From NCBI RefSeq assembly GCF_004343775.1, contig NZ_PTXL01000015.1:124001-188000 (forward strand): DNA of 64,000 bases. Direction: 5' to 3'. The notes beneath the pieces were generated by a model. The model made no database searches. It was given only the letters and a program-made list of their open reading frames with translations, and was not told where the DNA came from. The position numbers and the translations under genes were made by a program. Each line of letters starts with the position of its first letter. Position 1 is the stretch's first letter. Source of the DNA: Burkholderia sp. SRS-46 (GTDB taxonomy: Bacteria; Pseudomonadota; Gammaproteobacteria; Burkholderiales; Burkholderiaceae). Of the stretch, positions 45,165 through 54,052 are shown in pieces.

Positions 45165-46400
45165 ATGGAAGCACGCAAGCCGTTGTCGAACCCTGTCCGG
45201 ACCGGCTCAGCGCTCGAGGTGCTGTGGGCATTCCTGAAGCTGGGCGTCACGTCGTTCGGCGGCCCGGTCGCGCACATCGGGTATTTCCACCGCGCGTTCG
45301 TGAAGCGGCGCGGCTGGCTCGACGACGAAACCTTTACCGATCTCGTGGCGCTTTGCCAGTTTCTGCCGGGCCCGGCCAGCAGCCAGACTGGCGTCGCGAT
45401 CGGCCTGCTGCGGGCCGGATGGGCCGGCGGGCTCGCGGCATGGTGCGGCTTTACGCTGCCGTCCGTCGCGTTGATGCTCGCCTTCGCCGCGATTGCGCCG
45501 GTGCTGGGCGGCCCGGTGGGAAGCGGGCTGCTTCACGGCCTGAAACTGGTGGCCGTGGCGGTGGTCGCGCAGGCCGTCTGGGATATGGCCCGCCGTCTGT
45601 GTCCGGACTATCGACGGGCCGCGATCGCACTCATCGCCATCGTCGCGCTCAATGCGCTCGCCACGGTGTATGCGCAGTTGCTGGTGATCGTGCTCGGCGC
45701 GCTGCTCGGGTTCGTGTTGTGCCGGACTTCAGCGGCGGCAGGCGTCGCGAAGATGCGGGGCCACGCGAGTGCCTTTCGCATCTCGCCGGCGGCAAGCATG
45801 GTCGCGCTGACGCTGTTCGCCCTTCTGCTGTTCGGACTCCCCGCGCTCGCGCCATCGGATGCCACCGGCGCCATTCGCCTGTTCGACGCGTTCTATCGCT
45901 CCGGCGCGCTCGTGTTCGGCGGCGGCCACGTGGTATTGCCGTTGTTGCAGCATGCAACCGTGGCGCCGGGATGGGTGTCGTCCACCGATTTCCTGGCCGG
46001 TTATGGCGCGGCGCAGGCGGTGCCCGGCCCGCTCTTCACGTTTGCCGCGTTCCTCGGCTGGATCATGGGGCCGACGCCCAACGGCGCGTGGGGTGCGTTG
46101 CTGGCCACGATCGGGATTTTCCTGCCGGGCCTGCTGCTGGTCGCGTCCGCGTTGCCGTACTGGCAGCTGCTGCGTACCCGCCGCGCCGCCGTCGCGGCGC
46201 TGTCCGGGGTGAACGCGGCCGTCGTCGGCGTGCTGGCGACGGCCCTTTACTCGCCCGTCTGGACGAGCGCGGTGCTGAACGGCATCGACTTCGCGATCGC
46301 GACCGCCGGTTTCCTGATGCTGGTCCGCTGGAAGCTGCCGCCGCTCGCGATCGTCGCGCTGTGCGCGGCGGCCGGCATCGTCGAGGCCGTGCTGCGCTGA
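45165..46400 (+). CDS. chrA: Chromate transporter ChrA-family protein
   Basis: A 411-residue membrane protein with two homologous halves. Each starts with the CHR signature: FLKLGVTSFGGPVAHIGYF with CQFLPGPASSQTGVAIG in the first, and RSGALVFGGGHVVLPLLQ with AAQAVPGPLFTFAAFLG in the second. ChrA exports chromate; some relatives move sulfate or have unknown substrates. ATG at 45165 is used; GTG at 45120 is in frame but would sit inside a strong stem-loop. It is convergent with the alcohol dehydrogenase gene. Confidence 0.9.
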   Translation: MEARKPLSNPVRTGSALEVLWAFLKLGVTSFGGPVAHIGYFHRAFVKRRGWLDDETFTDLVALCQFLPGPASSQTGVAIGLLRAGWAGGLAAWCGFTLPSVALMLAFAAIAPVLGGPVGSGLLHGLKLVAVAVVAQAVWDMARRLCPDYRRAAIALIAIVALNALATVYAQLLVIVLGALLGFVLCRTSAAAGVAKMRGHASAFRISPAASMVALTLFALLLFGLPALAPSDATGAIRLFDAFYRSGALVFGGGHVVLPLLQHATVAPGWVSSTDFLAGYGAAQAVPGPLFTFAAFLGWIMGPTPNGAWGALLATIGIFLPGLLLVASALPYWQLLRTRRAAVAALSGVNAAVVGVLATALYSPVWTSAVLNGIDFAIATAGFLMLVRWKLPPLAIVALCAAAGIVEAVLR

Positions 46401-46433
46401 GGCCGCACTCCCTTGGCGACGGCGGGGAGGCGC

Positions 46434-47474
46434 TCAACCGACCTCGATGATCACCTTGAGGGCGTGCGTGTCCGCGGCGTGGCTGAAGGTGTCGTACGCA
46501 CGCTCGACATCGTCGAGCGCAAAGCGATGCGTGATCAGCCGCGCCGGATCGAGCCGCCCCGCACGCACGGTCTTCAGCAGCATTGGCGTGCTGACCGTGT
46601 CGACCAGCTTGGTCGTGATCGCGATGTTGCGGTCCCAGAGCTTCTCGAGGTGCAAGTCCGCTTTCACGCCGTGCACGCCGACGTTCGCGACCACGCCGCC
46701 CGGCGCGACGATCGACGTGCACAGCTCGAACGTCGCCGGAATGCCGACCGCCTCGATCGCGCAATCGACGCCGATGCCGCCGGTCAGCGCCATGACGGCG
46801 GCGGCCGGGTCGCCGTCGCGGCCGTCGACGCAGTCGGTCGCGCCGAAACGCCGCGCCACCTCGAGCCGGTTGCGGTCCGGGTCGACCATGATGATCTGCG
46901 CGGGCGAATAGAACTGCGCGGTGAGCAGCGCCGCGAGCCCGATCGGGCCGGCGCCGACGATCGCGACAGCGCAACCGGGCTGGACCTTGCCGTTCAGCAC
47001 GCCGCATTCGAAGCCGGTCGGCAGGATGTCGGACAGCATCACGAGCGCCTCCTCGTCCGCGCCGGGCGGGATCCGGTACAGGCTCGTCGGCGCATGCGGA
47101 ATTCGCACGAATTCGGCCTGCGTGCCGTCGATCCGGTTGCCGAGGATCCAGCCGCCCGTCGTGCAGTGCGAGTACAGGCCGCGGCGGCAGTAGTCGCAAC
47201 GGCCGCACGACGAGATGCACGAGATCAGCACGTGATCGCCTTCCTTCAGCGTGTCGACCGCCGCCCCGACCCGCTCGACGATTCCCACGCCTTCGTGGCC
47301 GAGGATGCGGCCCGGTTCGCAGGTCGGCACGTCGCCCTTGAGGATGTGCAGGTCGGTGCCGCAGATCGTCGTGCGCGTCATCCGGACGATCGCGTCGGTC
47401 GCCGTCAAGAGTTCCGGCATCGGCCGGTGTTCGAGCGCCTTGCGCCCGGGGCCCTGATAGACAAGTGCTTTCAT
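46434..47474 (-). CDS. Zinc-dependent alcohol dehydrogenase
   Basis: A 346-residue medium-chain dehydrogenase. CGTDLHILKGD and GHEGVGIVERVG supply catalytic zinc ligands. Four cysteines in SCGRCDYCRRGLYSHC bind the structural zinc. VAIVGAGPIGLAALLTAQ is the NAD(P) site. This family oxidises simple or secondary alcohols; the substrate is not decided by sequence. It is divergent from a universal stress gene with an FNR-like box between them, so both may respond to low oxygen. Confidence 0.92.
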   Translation of the reverse strand: MKALVYQGPGRKALEHRPMPELLTATDAIVRMTRTTICGTDLHILKGDVPTCEPGRILGHEGVGIVERVGAAVDTLKEGDHVLISCISSCGRCDYCRRGLYSHCTTGGWILGNRIDGTQAEFVRIPHAPTSLYRIPPGADEEALVMLSDILPTGFECGVLNGKVQPGCAVAIVGAGPIGLAALLTAQFYSPAQIIMVDPDRNRLEVARRFGATDCVDGRDGDPAAAVMALTGGIGVDCAIEAVGIPATFELCTSIVAPGGVVANVGVHGVKADLHLEKLWDRNIAITTKLVDTVSTPMLLKTVRAGRLDPARLITHRFALDDVERAYDTFSHAADTHALKVIIEVG

Positions 47475-47570
47475 TGGGAACGCTCCTTCGAATGGGCGAC
47501 GCGTTCGTCGCCGTCTGCGCGATGTGACATGCCGCCGGCCACACAGTGCCGTTGCGGCATGCCGGCGCCG

Positions 47571-47584
47571 TTGATCTGAGTCAA
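47571..47584. promoter_or_regulatory. FNR-like box between adh and universal stress gene
   Basis: TTGAT-CTGA-GTCAA matches nine of ten fixed bases of TTGAT-N4-ATCAA. It lies 97 bp upstream of the minus-strand dehydrogenase start and 68 bp upstream of the plus-strand universal stress gene, so it could serve either or both. Confidence 0.65.
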
Positions 47585-47651
47585 GCGCGCGGACGGGCCG
47601 CTTCGTAGACTGGGTCGCACCGGCGGATCCACCGTCGATGGAGCGAGCGCG

Positions 47652-48491
47652 ATGAGCTACAAGAGCCTGGTTGTGCATCTCGACACGAGCGGCCGCGCGC
47701 GCACGCGCCTCGAACTGGCGTTGCGGCTCGCGCGGCGGTTCGATGCGCACCTGACCGGCGTGTTCGCGATCCACACGGCGACGCCGGACGCGTTCTACGT
47801 GATGGCGGGTTCGGCGGACTACTTCCGCGAGCAGCAGCAGCGGCGCGCGGAACGGCTGGGCGCAATCGAGCGGCTGTTTCATGCGGAGACCGCGCGCGCG
47901 AAGGTGTCCAGCACCTGGATCCACGCCGACGCGCGGCCGAACGTCGTCGTGCCGCATCACGCGCGTCTTGCGGATCTCGTGATCGCCGGACAAAGCGATC
48001 CGGACGACCCGGAAACCTGCATCGACGATCAGTTCGAGGAGAACCTGGTCCTGTCGGCGGGCCGCCCGGTGCTGTTCGTGCCGCGCACCGGGGCGTTTCG
48101 CGCGCCCGGCGAGCGCGTGCTGGTCGCGTGGGACGGGAGCCGCGAGGCCGTGCGCGCCGCGCACGACGCGATGCCGTTCATCGAACAGGCGCAGCGCACG
48201 ACCGTCGTCGCCGTCGCCGATGCCGGCGGCGATTCGGCACCGGCCCGGATTCCGGGCGCGGACGCCGCGCGGCTGCTCGCCCGTCACGCGCCGGAGGTCA
48301 ACGTGCTCGACCTCGTCGCAGGCGCGGGTGACTCGGTGGGCGACATGCTGCTGTCGCGCGCCTACGAGACCGGGGCCGACCTGCTCGTGATGGGCGCGTA
48401 TGGACATTCGCGCTGGCGCGAACTGCTGATGGGCGGGGTGACGCGCACCGTGCTCGCTTCGATGACGTTGCCCGTGCTGATGTCGCATTGA
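47652..48491 (+). CDS. Universal stress protein, two-domain
   Basis: A 279-residue protein with two UspA folds in tandem. The first starts YKSLVVHLDTSGRARTRLEL and lacks a good nucleotide motif. The second starts ERVLVAWDGSREAVRAA and ends with the ATP-binding GAYGHSRWRELLMGGVTRTVL pattern (G-x2-G-x9-G-[ST]). Two-domain Usps support survival under energy and oxygen stress. The gene starts 68 bp after an FNR-like box. Confidence 0.92.
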   Translation: MSYKSLVVHLDTSGRARTRLELALRLARRFDAHLTGVFAIHTATPDAFYVMAGSADYFREQQQRRAERLGAIERLFHAETARAKVSSTWIHADARPNVVVPHHARLADLVIAGQSDPDDPETCIDDQFEENLVLSAGRPVLFVPRTGAFRAPGERVLVAWDGSREAVRAAHDAMPFIEQAQRTTVVAVADAGGDSAPARIPGADAARLLARHAPEVNVLDLVAGAGDSVGDMLLSRAYETGADLLVMGAYGHSRWRELLMGGVTRTVLASMTLPVLMSH

Positions 48492-48510
48492 ATCGCGCCG
48501 GCGTGCGTGC

Positions 48511-48524
48511 TTGATCCAGATCAG
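48511..48524 (+). promoter_or_regulatory. FNR-like box upstream of second universal stress gene
   Basis: TTGAT-CCAG-ATCAG matches nine of ten fixed bases of the FNR consensus and lies about 60 bp before the ATG at 48584. Confidence 0.65.
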
Positions 48525-48583
48525 CGCGATCGGCCGCCGCGCGCCGATGATGGGCACATGTGATCTCGTTCGATGGAGTCGCC

Positions 48584-49069
48584 ATGTACTCGAATATCTT
48601 TGTCGCGCTCGACGGCAGCGAAACGTCGTCCCGCGCACTCGATGCGGCGCTGACGCTCGCGTCCGACACCGGCGCCCGGTTGCATCCCGTGTATGTCGTC
48701 GATCTTCAGGTGCCCTACTACGACGCGCTCGGCTACGACTCGTCGATCCTGATCGACGCGTTCCGCGACGAAGGGCTGCGCGTCACCGATGACGCGGCGA
48801 AGCGGATGGCCGCCCGTGGCGTGCCGGGAACGCCGCAGATCGTCGACGGCGAGGCCGGCGAAGACATCGCGCAAGGCATCCTGGCGGCCGCGGAGGAATC
48901 CGGCGCCGACCTGATCGTGATGGGCACGCATGGCCGGCGCGGTTTCCGGCGCCTCGTGCTGGGCAGCGTCGCGGAACGCGTGCTGCGCGGCGCCACGCGG
49001 CCGGTGCTGATGATCAACACGCATGGCACGCCGGCGGCATCGGCATCGGTCGACAAGGTGCCGTCGTGA
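48584..49069 (+). CDS. Universal stress protein, single-domain
   Basis: A 161-residue UspA-type protein. YSNIFVALDGSETSSRALDAA opens the fold and the ATP motif GTHGRRGFRRLVLGSVAERVL is intact. The ATG at MYSNIF matches the family start; an upstream in-frame ATG lacks support. Its TGA overlaps the GTG of the following truncated Usp gene. Confidence 0.93.
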   Translation: MYSNIFVALDGSETSSRALDAALTLASDTGARLHPVYVVDLQVPYYDALGYDSSILIDAFRDEGLRVTDDAAKRMAARGVPGTPQIVDGEAGEDIAQGILAAAEESGADLIVMGTHGRRGFRRLVLGSVAERVLRGATRPVLMINTHGTPAASASVDKVPS

Positions 49070-49347
49070 GCTACCGGACCTTGCTCGTCCACCTCGATTC
49101 CGACAAGACGCCGGCGGGCGTCGACATCGCGGCCTGCCTCGAACGCCACGGCATCCGCGCCGCCTTCCCGACGACCCCGCGCGAAGGCGGCATCGGCACG
49201 GGTGCGACGCTGCTCGACCGGACCCGCGACCCGCACGCGGATCTGCTCGTCATGGGCGCATACGGTCATACGCGGATGCACGAGCGCGTGCTCGGCGGCG
49301 CCACGCGAACCCTCCTCGAAACCATGACGGTGCTGATGTCGCATTGA
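49066..49347 (+). CDS. Truncated universal stress protein
   Basis: A 93-residue protein starting at a GTG overlapping the previous stop. It has the first Usp strand (YRTLLVHLDSD) and the complete C-terminal ATP motif (GAYGHTRMHERVLGGATRTLL) and ends VLMSH exactly as the two-domain protein does. The central 50 or so residues of the fold are missing and replaced by a short linker. It is probably an internal deletion derivative of the two-domain Usp. Whether it folds or works is unclear. Confidence 0.7.
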   Translation: MSYRTLLVHLDSDKTPAGVDIAACLERHGIRAAFPTTPREGGIGTGATLLDRTRDPHADLLVMGAYGHTRMHERVLGGATRTLLETMTVLMSH

Positions 49348-49717
49348 GCGGCCGACGTTGCATGCGGCGCATGCAATAGATGCGGTACGCGCATGCCGCC
49401 CGGCATCGCCTGCGTCATCCTGTCGCACCCTTGTAGGGTTTGTCCTACAGCGCTTCCTCGACACCTACCGCAACTTCAAGCACGGCTGATTTCGCCCGTG
49501 CGTGCCGACGTCCATACTGCCTGACGAGAATACCGGACACCTGCGTGCCCACCGGCCCCGGACTACCCGCGCCGTCTCGCGACGGTCGCGTGAAGGAATC
49601 CCGGGCACGGGCAGCGTGTTCGACCAGACGGCCCATGCGGCGATGTCGCATGAGGCGCCGTCGACAGCGCCGCGCTTCGGCGCGGCTAACCGACCCCCCA
49701 TCGAACTGGAGCAGACC
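49348..49717. promoter_or_regulatory. Leader region of the FNR-type regulator
   Basis: This 370-bp gap lies between the truncated Usp gene and the FNR-type regulator. It holds a perfect inverted repeat just after the Usp stop and otherwise weakly coding GC-rich sequence. An open frame runs in phase into the regulator gene from 49502, but its Arg/Pro-rich translation looks non-coding. I found no clear promoter hexamers. Confidence 0.4.
49358..49376. terminator. Perfect inverted repeat after the Usp operon
   Basis: TTGCATGC, three-base loop GGC, GCATGCAA, starting 11 bp after the Usp stop. The stem of eight could end or stabilise the transcript. No T run follows, so intrinsic termination would be weak. 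An operator is the alternative. Confidence 0.4.
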
Positions 49718-50491
49718 ATGTTGAGCGATGTCCAACGCCCGGCGGCGATGCCGCAGCACGCTGTTATCCCCCTGCACCCGGTGGCGCGCGAGGATCAGCC
49801 GAAGCGCACCGCGTCGCGTTGCTCGTCGTGCTCGATGCGCGCCGTGTGCATGCCGAGCAATCTGACAAGCGAGGAATTCGCGCGCCTCGACGCGATGATC
49901 TGCACGACGCGCCAGGTCCGGCGCGGCGAGGCGCTTTATCGCTCGGGCGACGCCTTCCACAGCATCTACGCGGTGCGGACGGGTTCGTTCAAGACCGTCA
50001 TGGTGCATCGTGACGGCGACGAGCAGGTGACCGGCTTCCAGATCGTCGGCGAGGCGCTCGGCCTCGACGGCCTGCATGGCGGCCATCACAACGGCGACGC
50101 GATCGCGCTCGAGGACAGCACGGTCTGCATCATTCCGTTCGGCCAGCTCGAACAGCTCTGCCGCGAAGTGCGGCCGATGCAGCAGCACGTCTATCAGATG
50201 ATGGGCGGCGAGATCGTGCGCGAATCGTCGTTGATGCTGCTGCTCGGCACGATGTCGGCCGAACAGCGCGTCGCGGCGTTCCTGCTGAACCTGTCCGCGC
50301 GCTTCAAGGCGCGGGGCTACTCGTCCGCCGAGTTCGTGCTGCGAATGACGCGCGATGAAATCGGCGAGTATCTCGGGATGAAGCTCGAGACCGTCAGCCG
50401 GATGCTGTCGAAGTTCCAGCGCAGCGGGATGGTCGCGACGCGCGGCAAGCAGATCCGCATCGTCGACGCCGACGGCCTGGCGCGCATCTGA
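49718..50491 (+). CDS. FNR/ANR-type oxygen-sensing transcription regulator
   Basis: A 257-residue Crp-Fnr protein. The N-terminal cluster CSSCSMRAVC gives the C-x2-C-x5-C pattern of Fe-S FNR proteins, and a fourth Cys lies in DSTVCIIPF, aligning with the distal FNR ligand. The cyclic-nucleotide-like beta-roll holds RSGDAFHSIYAVRTGSFKT. The helix-turn-helix is RDEIGEYLGMKLETVSRMLSKF with the E-x3-R pattern that reads TTGAT half-sites. It therefore likely binds the FNR-like boxes found around it. The ATG at 49718 has GGAG upstream. Confidence 0.92.
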   Translation: MLSDVQRPAAMPQHAVIPLHPVAREDQPKRTASRCSSCSMRAVCMPSNLTSEEFARLDAMICTTRQVRRGEALYRSGDAFHSIYAVRTGSFKTVMVHRDGDEQVTGFQIVGEALGLDGLHGGHHNGDAIALEDSTVCIIPFGQLEQLCREVRPMQQHVYQMMGGEIVRESSLMLLLGTMSAEQRVAAFLLNLSARFKARGYSSAEFVLRMTRDEIGEYLGMKLETVSRMLSKFQRSGMVATRGKQIRIVDADGLARI

Positions 50492-50502
50492 TTCCGGCGG
50501 CC

Positions 50503-50523
50503 GCACGGGCGCATCGCCCGTGC
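50503..50523. terminator. Stem-loop between convergent genes
   Basis: GCACGGGC, five-base loop GCATC, GCCCGTGC: a perfect eight-base stem starting 12 bp after the FNR gene stop and before a convergent Usp gene. It has no T run but is well placed as a terminator. Confidence 0.5.
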
Positions 50524-50633
50524 ATCGACGTTCACGCGGCGAGTCAACCGCCGCGGAACGCGAAACGTCGAAGGCGCCCGGCATCCGTGTCGCACGCGGC
50601 ATGCCGGACGCCTTCTTCTGCATGACCCGGTGA

Positions 50634-51107
50634 CTAGGCCGCCGCAGCCGCAGCGCGCGCATCGTCGCTGCGCACGAGCAGCACCGGGCAGCGCGAGCCG
50701 CGCAGGAAGCGCTCCGCCACGCTGCCGACCATCATGCGCCGGATGCCGCGCCGGCCGTGCGTGCCGACCACGGCCAGGTCGATCGCATGCGCGTCGACAT
50801 AGCGCTGCAGGCGTTCGGCGATGTCCTCGCCGATGCTTTCCGTTTCGATCAGCTCGGTATCGGCGTTCACCGCCGCGTGCGCGATGGTGCGCTCGGCGTC
50901 GCGCAGCACGGCCACGCCGTCGCGCCGGATCTCCTCGATCAGCGCATGCGGATCGACGCGCCCGGCATACGTGAACAGCACCGACTTGTCGGCGACGTAA
51001 ACAGCAACCAGGCGGGCGCCGGTGGCCTTGGCCACTTTCAGGCCTTCGTCGAGCGCCAGTTTCGACGATGCGCTGCCGTCTACCGCAACCATGATCTTCG
51101 TGTACAT
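50634..51107 (-). CDS. Universal stress protein, single-domain
   Basis: A 157-residue UspA protein. YTKIMVAVDGSASSKLALDE opens and the ATP motif GTHGRRGIRRMMVGSVAERFL is intact, followed by CPVLLVRSDD. It ends in a run of alanines. The start is at MYTKIM with GAGG upstream; the longer frame is not supported. An FNR-like box lies about 86 bp upstream. It is most like the single-domain Usp at 48.6 kb. Confidence 0.92.
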   Translation of the reverse strand: MYTKIMVAVDGSASSKLALDEGLKVAKATGARLVAVYVADKSVLFTYAGRVDPHALIEEIRRDGVAVLRDAERTIAHAAVNADTELIETESIGEDIAERLQRYVDAHAIDLAVVGTHGRRGIRRMMVGSVAERFLRGSRCPVLLVRSDDARAAAAAA

Positions 51108-51192
51108 GTCTTGAGCCTCGCTGGGTGGTTTGCCGCGCGTTCTCGATGTGCGCGGCTTCATTGGCATCATCGGCGTTTGGTGCGCGCGCACG

Positions 51193-51206
51193 TTGATACC
51201 GCTCAA
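51193..51206 (-). promoter_or_regulatory. FNR-like box upstream of the minus-strand universal stress gene
   Basis: Minus-strand TTGAG-CGGT-ATCAA matches nine of ten fixed bases of the FNR consensus and lies about 86 bp before the Usp start at 51107. Confidence 0.6.
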
Positions 51207-51370
51207 GCTCGGCGATGCGCTCGCGCGCGACAAACCGCCACGCCCTCGGCATGCGCGCGGTCACCGCTCCGTGCCTCGCCTCGCCCGGATCGCGACGAAC
51301 CGTTATCATCGATTCTTTGACTTGTCGGCCGGCGCGCACGCGCGGGCCGCCATCGACAGACGGAGACGAC

Positions 51371-52135
51371 ATGACCACCCTATTCGAACGCGTGGACGGT
51401 GCCGCGCAGCATCTGCTCGCGGCCCGTCATGCCGGCGTGGCCGGCCCGCTCCTGCCGCAGGCGTACCGGCCGGAGGACATCGAGACGGCCCTGGCGATCC
51501 AGCGCCGCGTCGTCGAGCTGTCCGGCGAGCCGGTCGGCGGCTGGAAATGCTCGGTGCCGCCGCCCGGGCGCCTCATCGTCGCGCCGATCTTCGCGTCGAC
51601 GATCCGTCCGGCGGGCGGCCTGTTCCGGGTCGTCGCCGATACGCTGACCGTCCAGATCGAGCCGGAAATCGCGTTCGTGCTCGACCGCGACCTGCCGCCG
51701 CGCGAGCAGCCCTACGACGAGGACGAGGTGCGCGCCGCGATCCGTGAAGTCCGCATCGTGCTCGAAGTGCTCGGCTGCCGCTATGCGGAGCCGTCGCGGG
51801 CGAGCGTGCCGGAACTGCTGGCGGACGCGCAATTCAACCAGGGGCTGTGCGTCGGGCCGGTCGTGCCCGACGGCCTGAACGTCGCGCTCGACGCCATCTC
51901 GCTCGAGTTCGGCGGCGGCCTGAACCGCGCGATCGACGGCCGTCATTCGGACGGGCATCCGCTCAAGCCGCTGCTGTGGCTCGTGAATTTCCTCTCCGCG
52001 CGCGGCGAGGCCGTCCGCGCGGGGCAGATCGTCACCACCGGTTCGTACGCCGGCGCGATCGAGGTGCCGCTCGGCCAGGTGCTGACGGTGCGATTCGGCG
52101 AACTCGGCAGCCTCACGGTGGAACTGGTCGCCTGA
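51371..52135 (+). CDS. FAH-superfamily hydratase (2-keto-4-pentenoate hydratase-like)
   Basis: A 254-residue protein. GGWKCSVP, IEPEIAFVLDRDLPP (the metal-binding Glu pair of the MhpD/DmpE type) and IREVRIVLEVLGCRY fit the hydratase/decarboxylase branch of the fumarylacetoacetate hydrolase superfamily. Such enzymes hydrate 2-hydroxydienoates in aromatic breakdown, yet no other meta-cleavage gene is nearby, so the substrate is open. It is convergent with the GST gene, with only 15 bp between stops. Confidence 0.82.
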   Translation: MTTLFERVDGAAQHLLAARHAGVAGPLLPQAYRPEDIETALAIQRRVVELSGEPVGGWKCSVPPPGRLIVAPIFASTIRPAGGLFRVVADTLTVQIEPEIAFVLDRDLPPREQPYDEDEVRAAIREVRIVLEVLGCRYAEPSRASVPELLADAQFNQGLCVGPVVPDGLNVALDAISLEFGGGLNRAIDGRHSDGHPLKPLLWLVNFLSARGEAVRAGQIVTTGSYAGAIEVPLGQVLTVRFGELGSLTVELVA

Positions 52136-52150
52136 CGTACCTGCCCCGCG

Positions 52151-52876
52151 CTACGCGTCGAGCTCGGGGTAACGCCGGAAGATCCCTTCCTCGTTGAACG
52201 GAATGCGCCGGTCGGATGCGAGGTAGCGCGCGACCGGCGGATGCTGCGCAACCCGGTCGTGCAATGCGGTCAGCGCGCGATGCTTCGGCTCGATGCGGGC
52301 CATTGCGTTCGGGAACGCGTAGCGCAGCCCTTCGATCACCTGGAAGATCGACAGGTCCGCGTAGGTCAGCCCGTCGCCCGCCATGCAGCCGCTCTTGTGC
52401 GGGTTGTGCGCGAGCACCTTGCCGAAGTAGCCGAGGAACTTCGGCACGCGGTGCTTCAGGAAGTCCTTGGCCCGTAGCGCGGCTTCCGGCATCTGGTCCT
52501 CGTAGTACAGGCTGCTGGCGATCGGGTGATGGGTGTCGTGCACTTCGTCGACGAAATCGGCCACTGTCAGTTGCAGTTGATGCACCCACAGGCGCCCGGC
52601 TTCGTCGCTCGGCGCCAGCCCGTGCCGGCTGCCGAGAAACAGCAGGATGTTGGCGGTCTGGCCGATGATCTGCTCGCCGGCCTTGAGGAACGGCGGCGCG
52701 AACGGCAGGCAGGCCTCGGACGCGCTGTCCAGCAGCCGCATCATCGCCGGCATGCCCATGCCGCGCCCGGAGCGGCGCGCCACGTCCACGTAGTCGGCTT
52801 CGGCCGCTTCGAGCGCCAGCCGCACGAATTCGCCGCGGCCCTGGATGCCGGGCCAGTAGTAGAGTTCGTATCGCAT
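52151..52876 (-). CDS. Glutathione S-transferase family protein
   Basis: A 241-residue protein. The thioredoxin-like N-terminal domain starts YELYYWPGIQGRGEFVRLAL, where Tyr and Gly/Arg positions correspond to the glutathione-binding start. The C-terminal helical domain has the N-capping GDGLTYADLSIFQVIEG motif typical of GSTs. Detoxification or isomerisation is the family role. A possible partner is the neighbouring hydratase, as GSTs occur in aromatic pathways, but the genes are convergent. Confidence 0.85.
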   Translation of the reverse strand: MRYELYYWPGIQGRGEFVRLALEAAEADYVDVARRSGRGMGMPAMMRLLDSASEACLPFAPPFLKAGEQIIGQTANILLFLGSRHGLAPSDEAGRLWVHQLQLTVADFVDEVHDTHHPIASSLYYEDQMPEAALRAKDFLKHRVPKFLGYFGKVLAHNPHKSGCMAGDGLTYADLSIFQVIEGLRYAFPNAMARIEPKHRALTALHDRVAQHPPVARYLASDRRIPFNEEGIFRRYPELDA

Positions 52877-53169
52877 GCTGCCCTCCCCGTTGCACGATGA
52901 TCATCATGGTGGATCCGGCCCCGGCCTTGCGTCTGTCGGCCGGGTGGCGTCGCGTGTTGCCGACGGCGATCGTCAGTCTAGGCGGAACCGGGATGGCCGT
53001 CATCCGGCGGGACGGGCGATCCGGGCAGCATCGGCCGTGCCTGCGCCGATAAAAAGGGGTTCTTCGCGGATTTTCGGGGAACGTGGGACAGACTGTTGGT
53101 GATCCGCCAGCCCAGGTCGTTCGACACGATTGCCTAGATCGTCGGCAATCCCGGGGACGCGAGCCACCT

Positions 53170-53403
53170 ATGCTGATTTGGGCGCCAACACGAAAATCCC
53201 TTGATGGCCGAGGCGAAAGCGAGGGCACGACCGTGAAGGTCGAGATTGAAGAACCCGAAGACGGAATCTTTCTACTGATGCGGTACGAATCCCTGGACGC
53301 GCCATTTCCGTCTTCGGATCATTTACGTATGTCAATCGACGAGGCATACGACGAATGTGATCAGGTCTATGGCATCGGTCGCGAGGATTGGCTTCAACGG
53401 TGA
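53170..53403 (+). CDS. Small hypothetical protein
   Basis: A 77-residue acidic protein from the ATG at MLIWAPTRKS; a GTG start at VKVEIEEPEDGIFLL (about 53233) is equally possible and would give a tidier protein. The core LMRYESLDAPFPSSD and YDECDQVYGIGREDWLQR looks like a real folded domain. I do not recognise a family. The area from 53 to 55 kb is lower in GC and carries other orphan genes, which hints at transfer or decay. Confidence 0.5.
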   Translation: MLIWAPTRKSLDGRGESEGTTVKVEIEEPEDGIFLLMRYESLDAPFPSSDHLRMSIDEAYDECDQVYGIGREDWLQR

Positions 53404-53628
53404 TTGCATCCGGGCCGTCACGCGCGGTCCTGGGGCTCAGTACGCCCACCTACGGACGCTCGTCCGGGCTTTCACAAGGACGTTGGAACGTCGGTTCATT
53501 CCAGTCAACGGACCTTCGCGCGCCAACTGACGCGGGGTAGACGGGCGAGCGGTCGTGCGATCAGGTTCGGGTTTGGCGGCTCACCCTGGCGACCATCGTT
53601 CACCCGCGCTTCGACGGAATTCGGGATC

Positions 53629-53889
53629 TCATTCAGGCCTATCGAAGACGCCCGCTTCGAGATCTTTTCTGAAATGCTGTAACCAATCGCTTTCGTCGCC
53701 GATCACGTATTCCCTCGTAATCTGCGTCGAAAATCTGGTTATGGTGACATAGCCCTGTAGACCGAGGTTCTCGTCACCCTTCGGATCCGTCGTATCCGTT
53801 TCCAGAACATCGAAATCGTCTTCTGCCAAACCATGGCGCTCCAGCGTCGCCAGAAACGCCTTGTGTTCATCCGTTTCGATTAGCCGCAT
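53629..53889 (-). CDS. Small hypothetical protein
   Basis: An 86-residue acidic protein starting MRLIETDEHKAFLATL, with AAGGGG seven bases upstream. Residues 40-75 form alternating strands and helices (GLQGYVTITRFSTQITREY, DWLQHFRKDLEAG). An upstream in-frame ATG extends it by residues that look non-coding. No family recognised. Its acidic character recalls immunity-type proteins but nothing else supports that. Confidence 0.55.
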   Translation of the reverse strand: MRLIETDEHKAFLATLERHGLAEDDFDVLETDTTDPKGDENLGLQGYVTITRFSTQITREYVIGDESDWLQHFRKDLEAGVFDRPE

Positions 53890-54052
53890 GTTCGCCCCTT
53901 TTTGTTCAACGGAGACGTCGTGGGACCCGACCGCGACGGGAACCGACGGCACCCGCTCAAGCATTGAAGTCATGCGCATCGAACCCATTAGGTATGCGTC
54001 GCAATCCCTGTATGCGGCGCTACCAGGAAGCGAGCATCGTTGCTCCGGTTTT

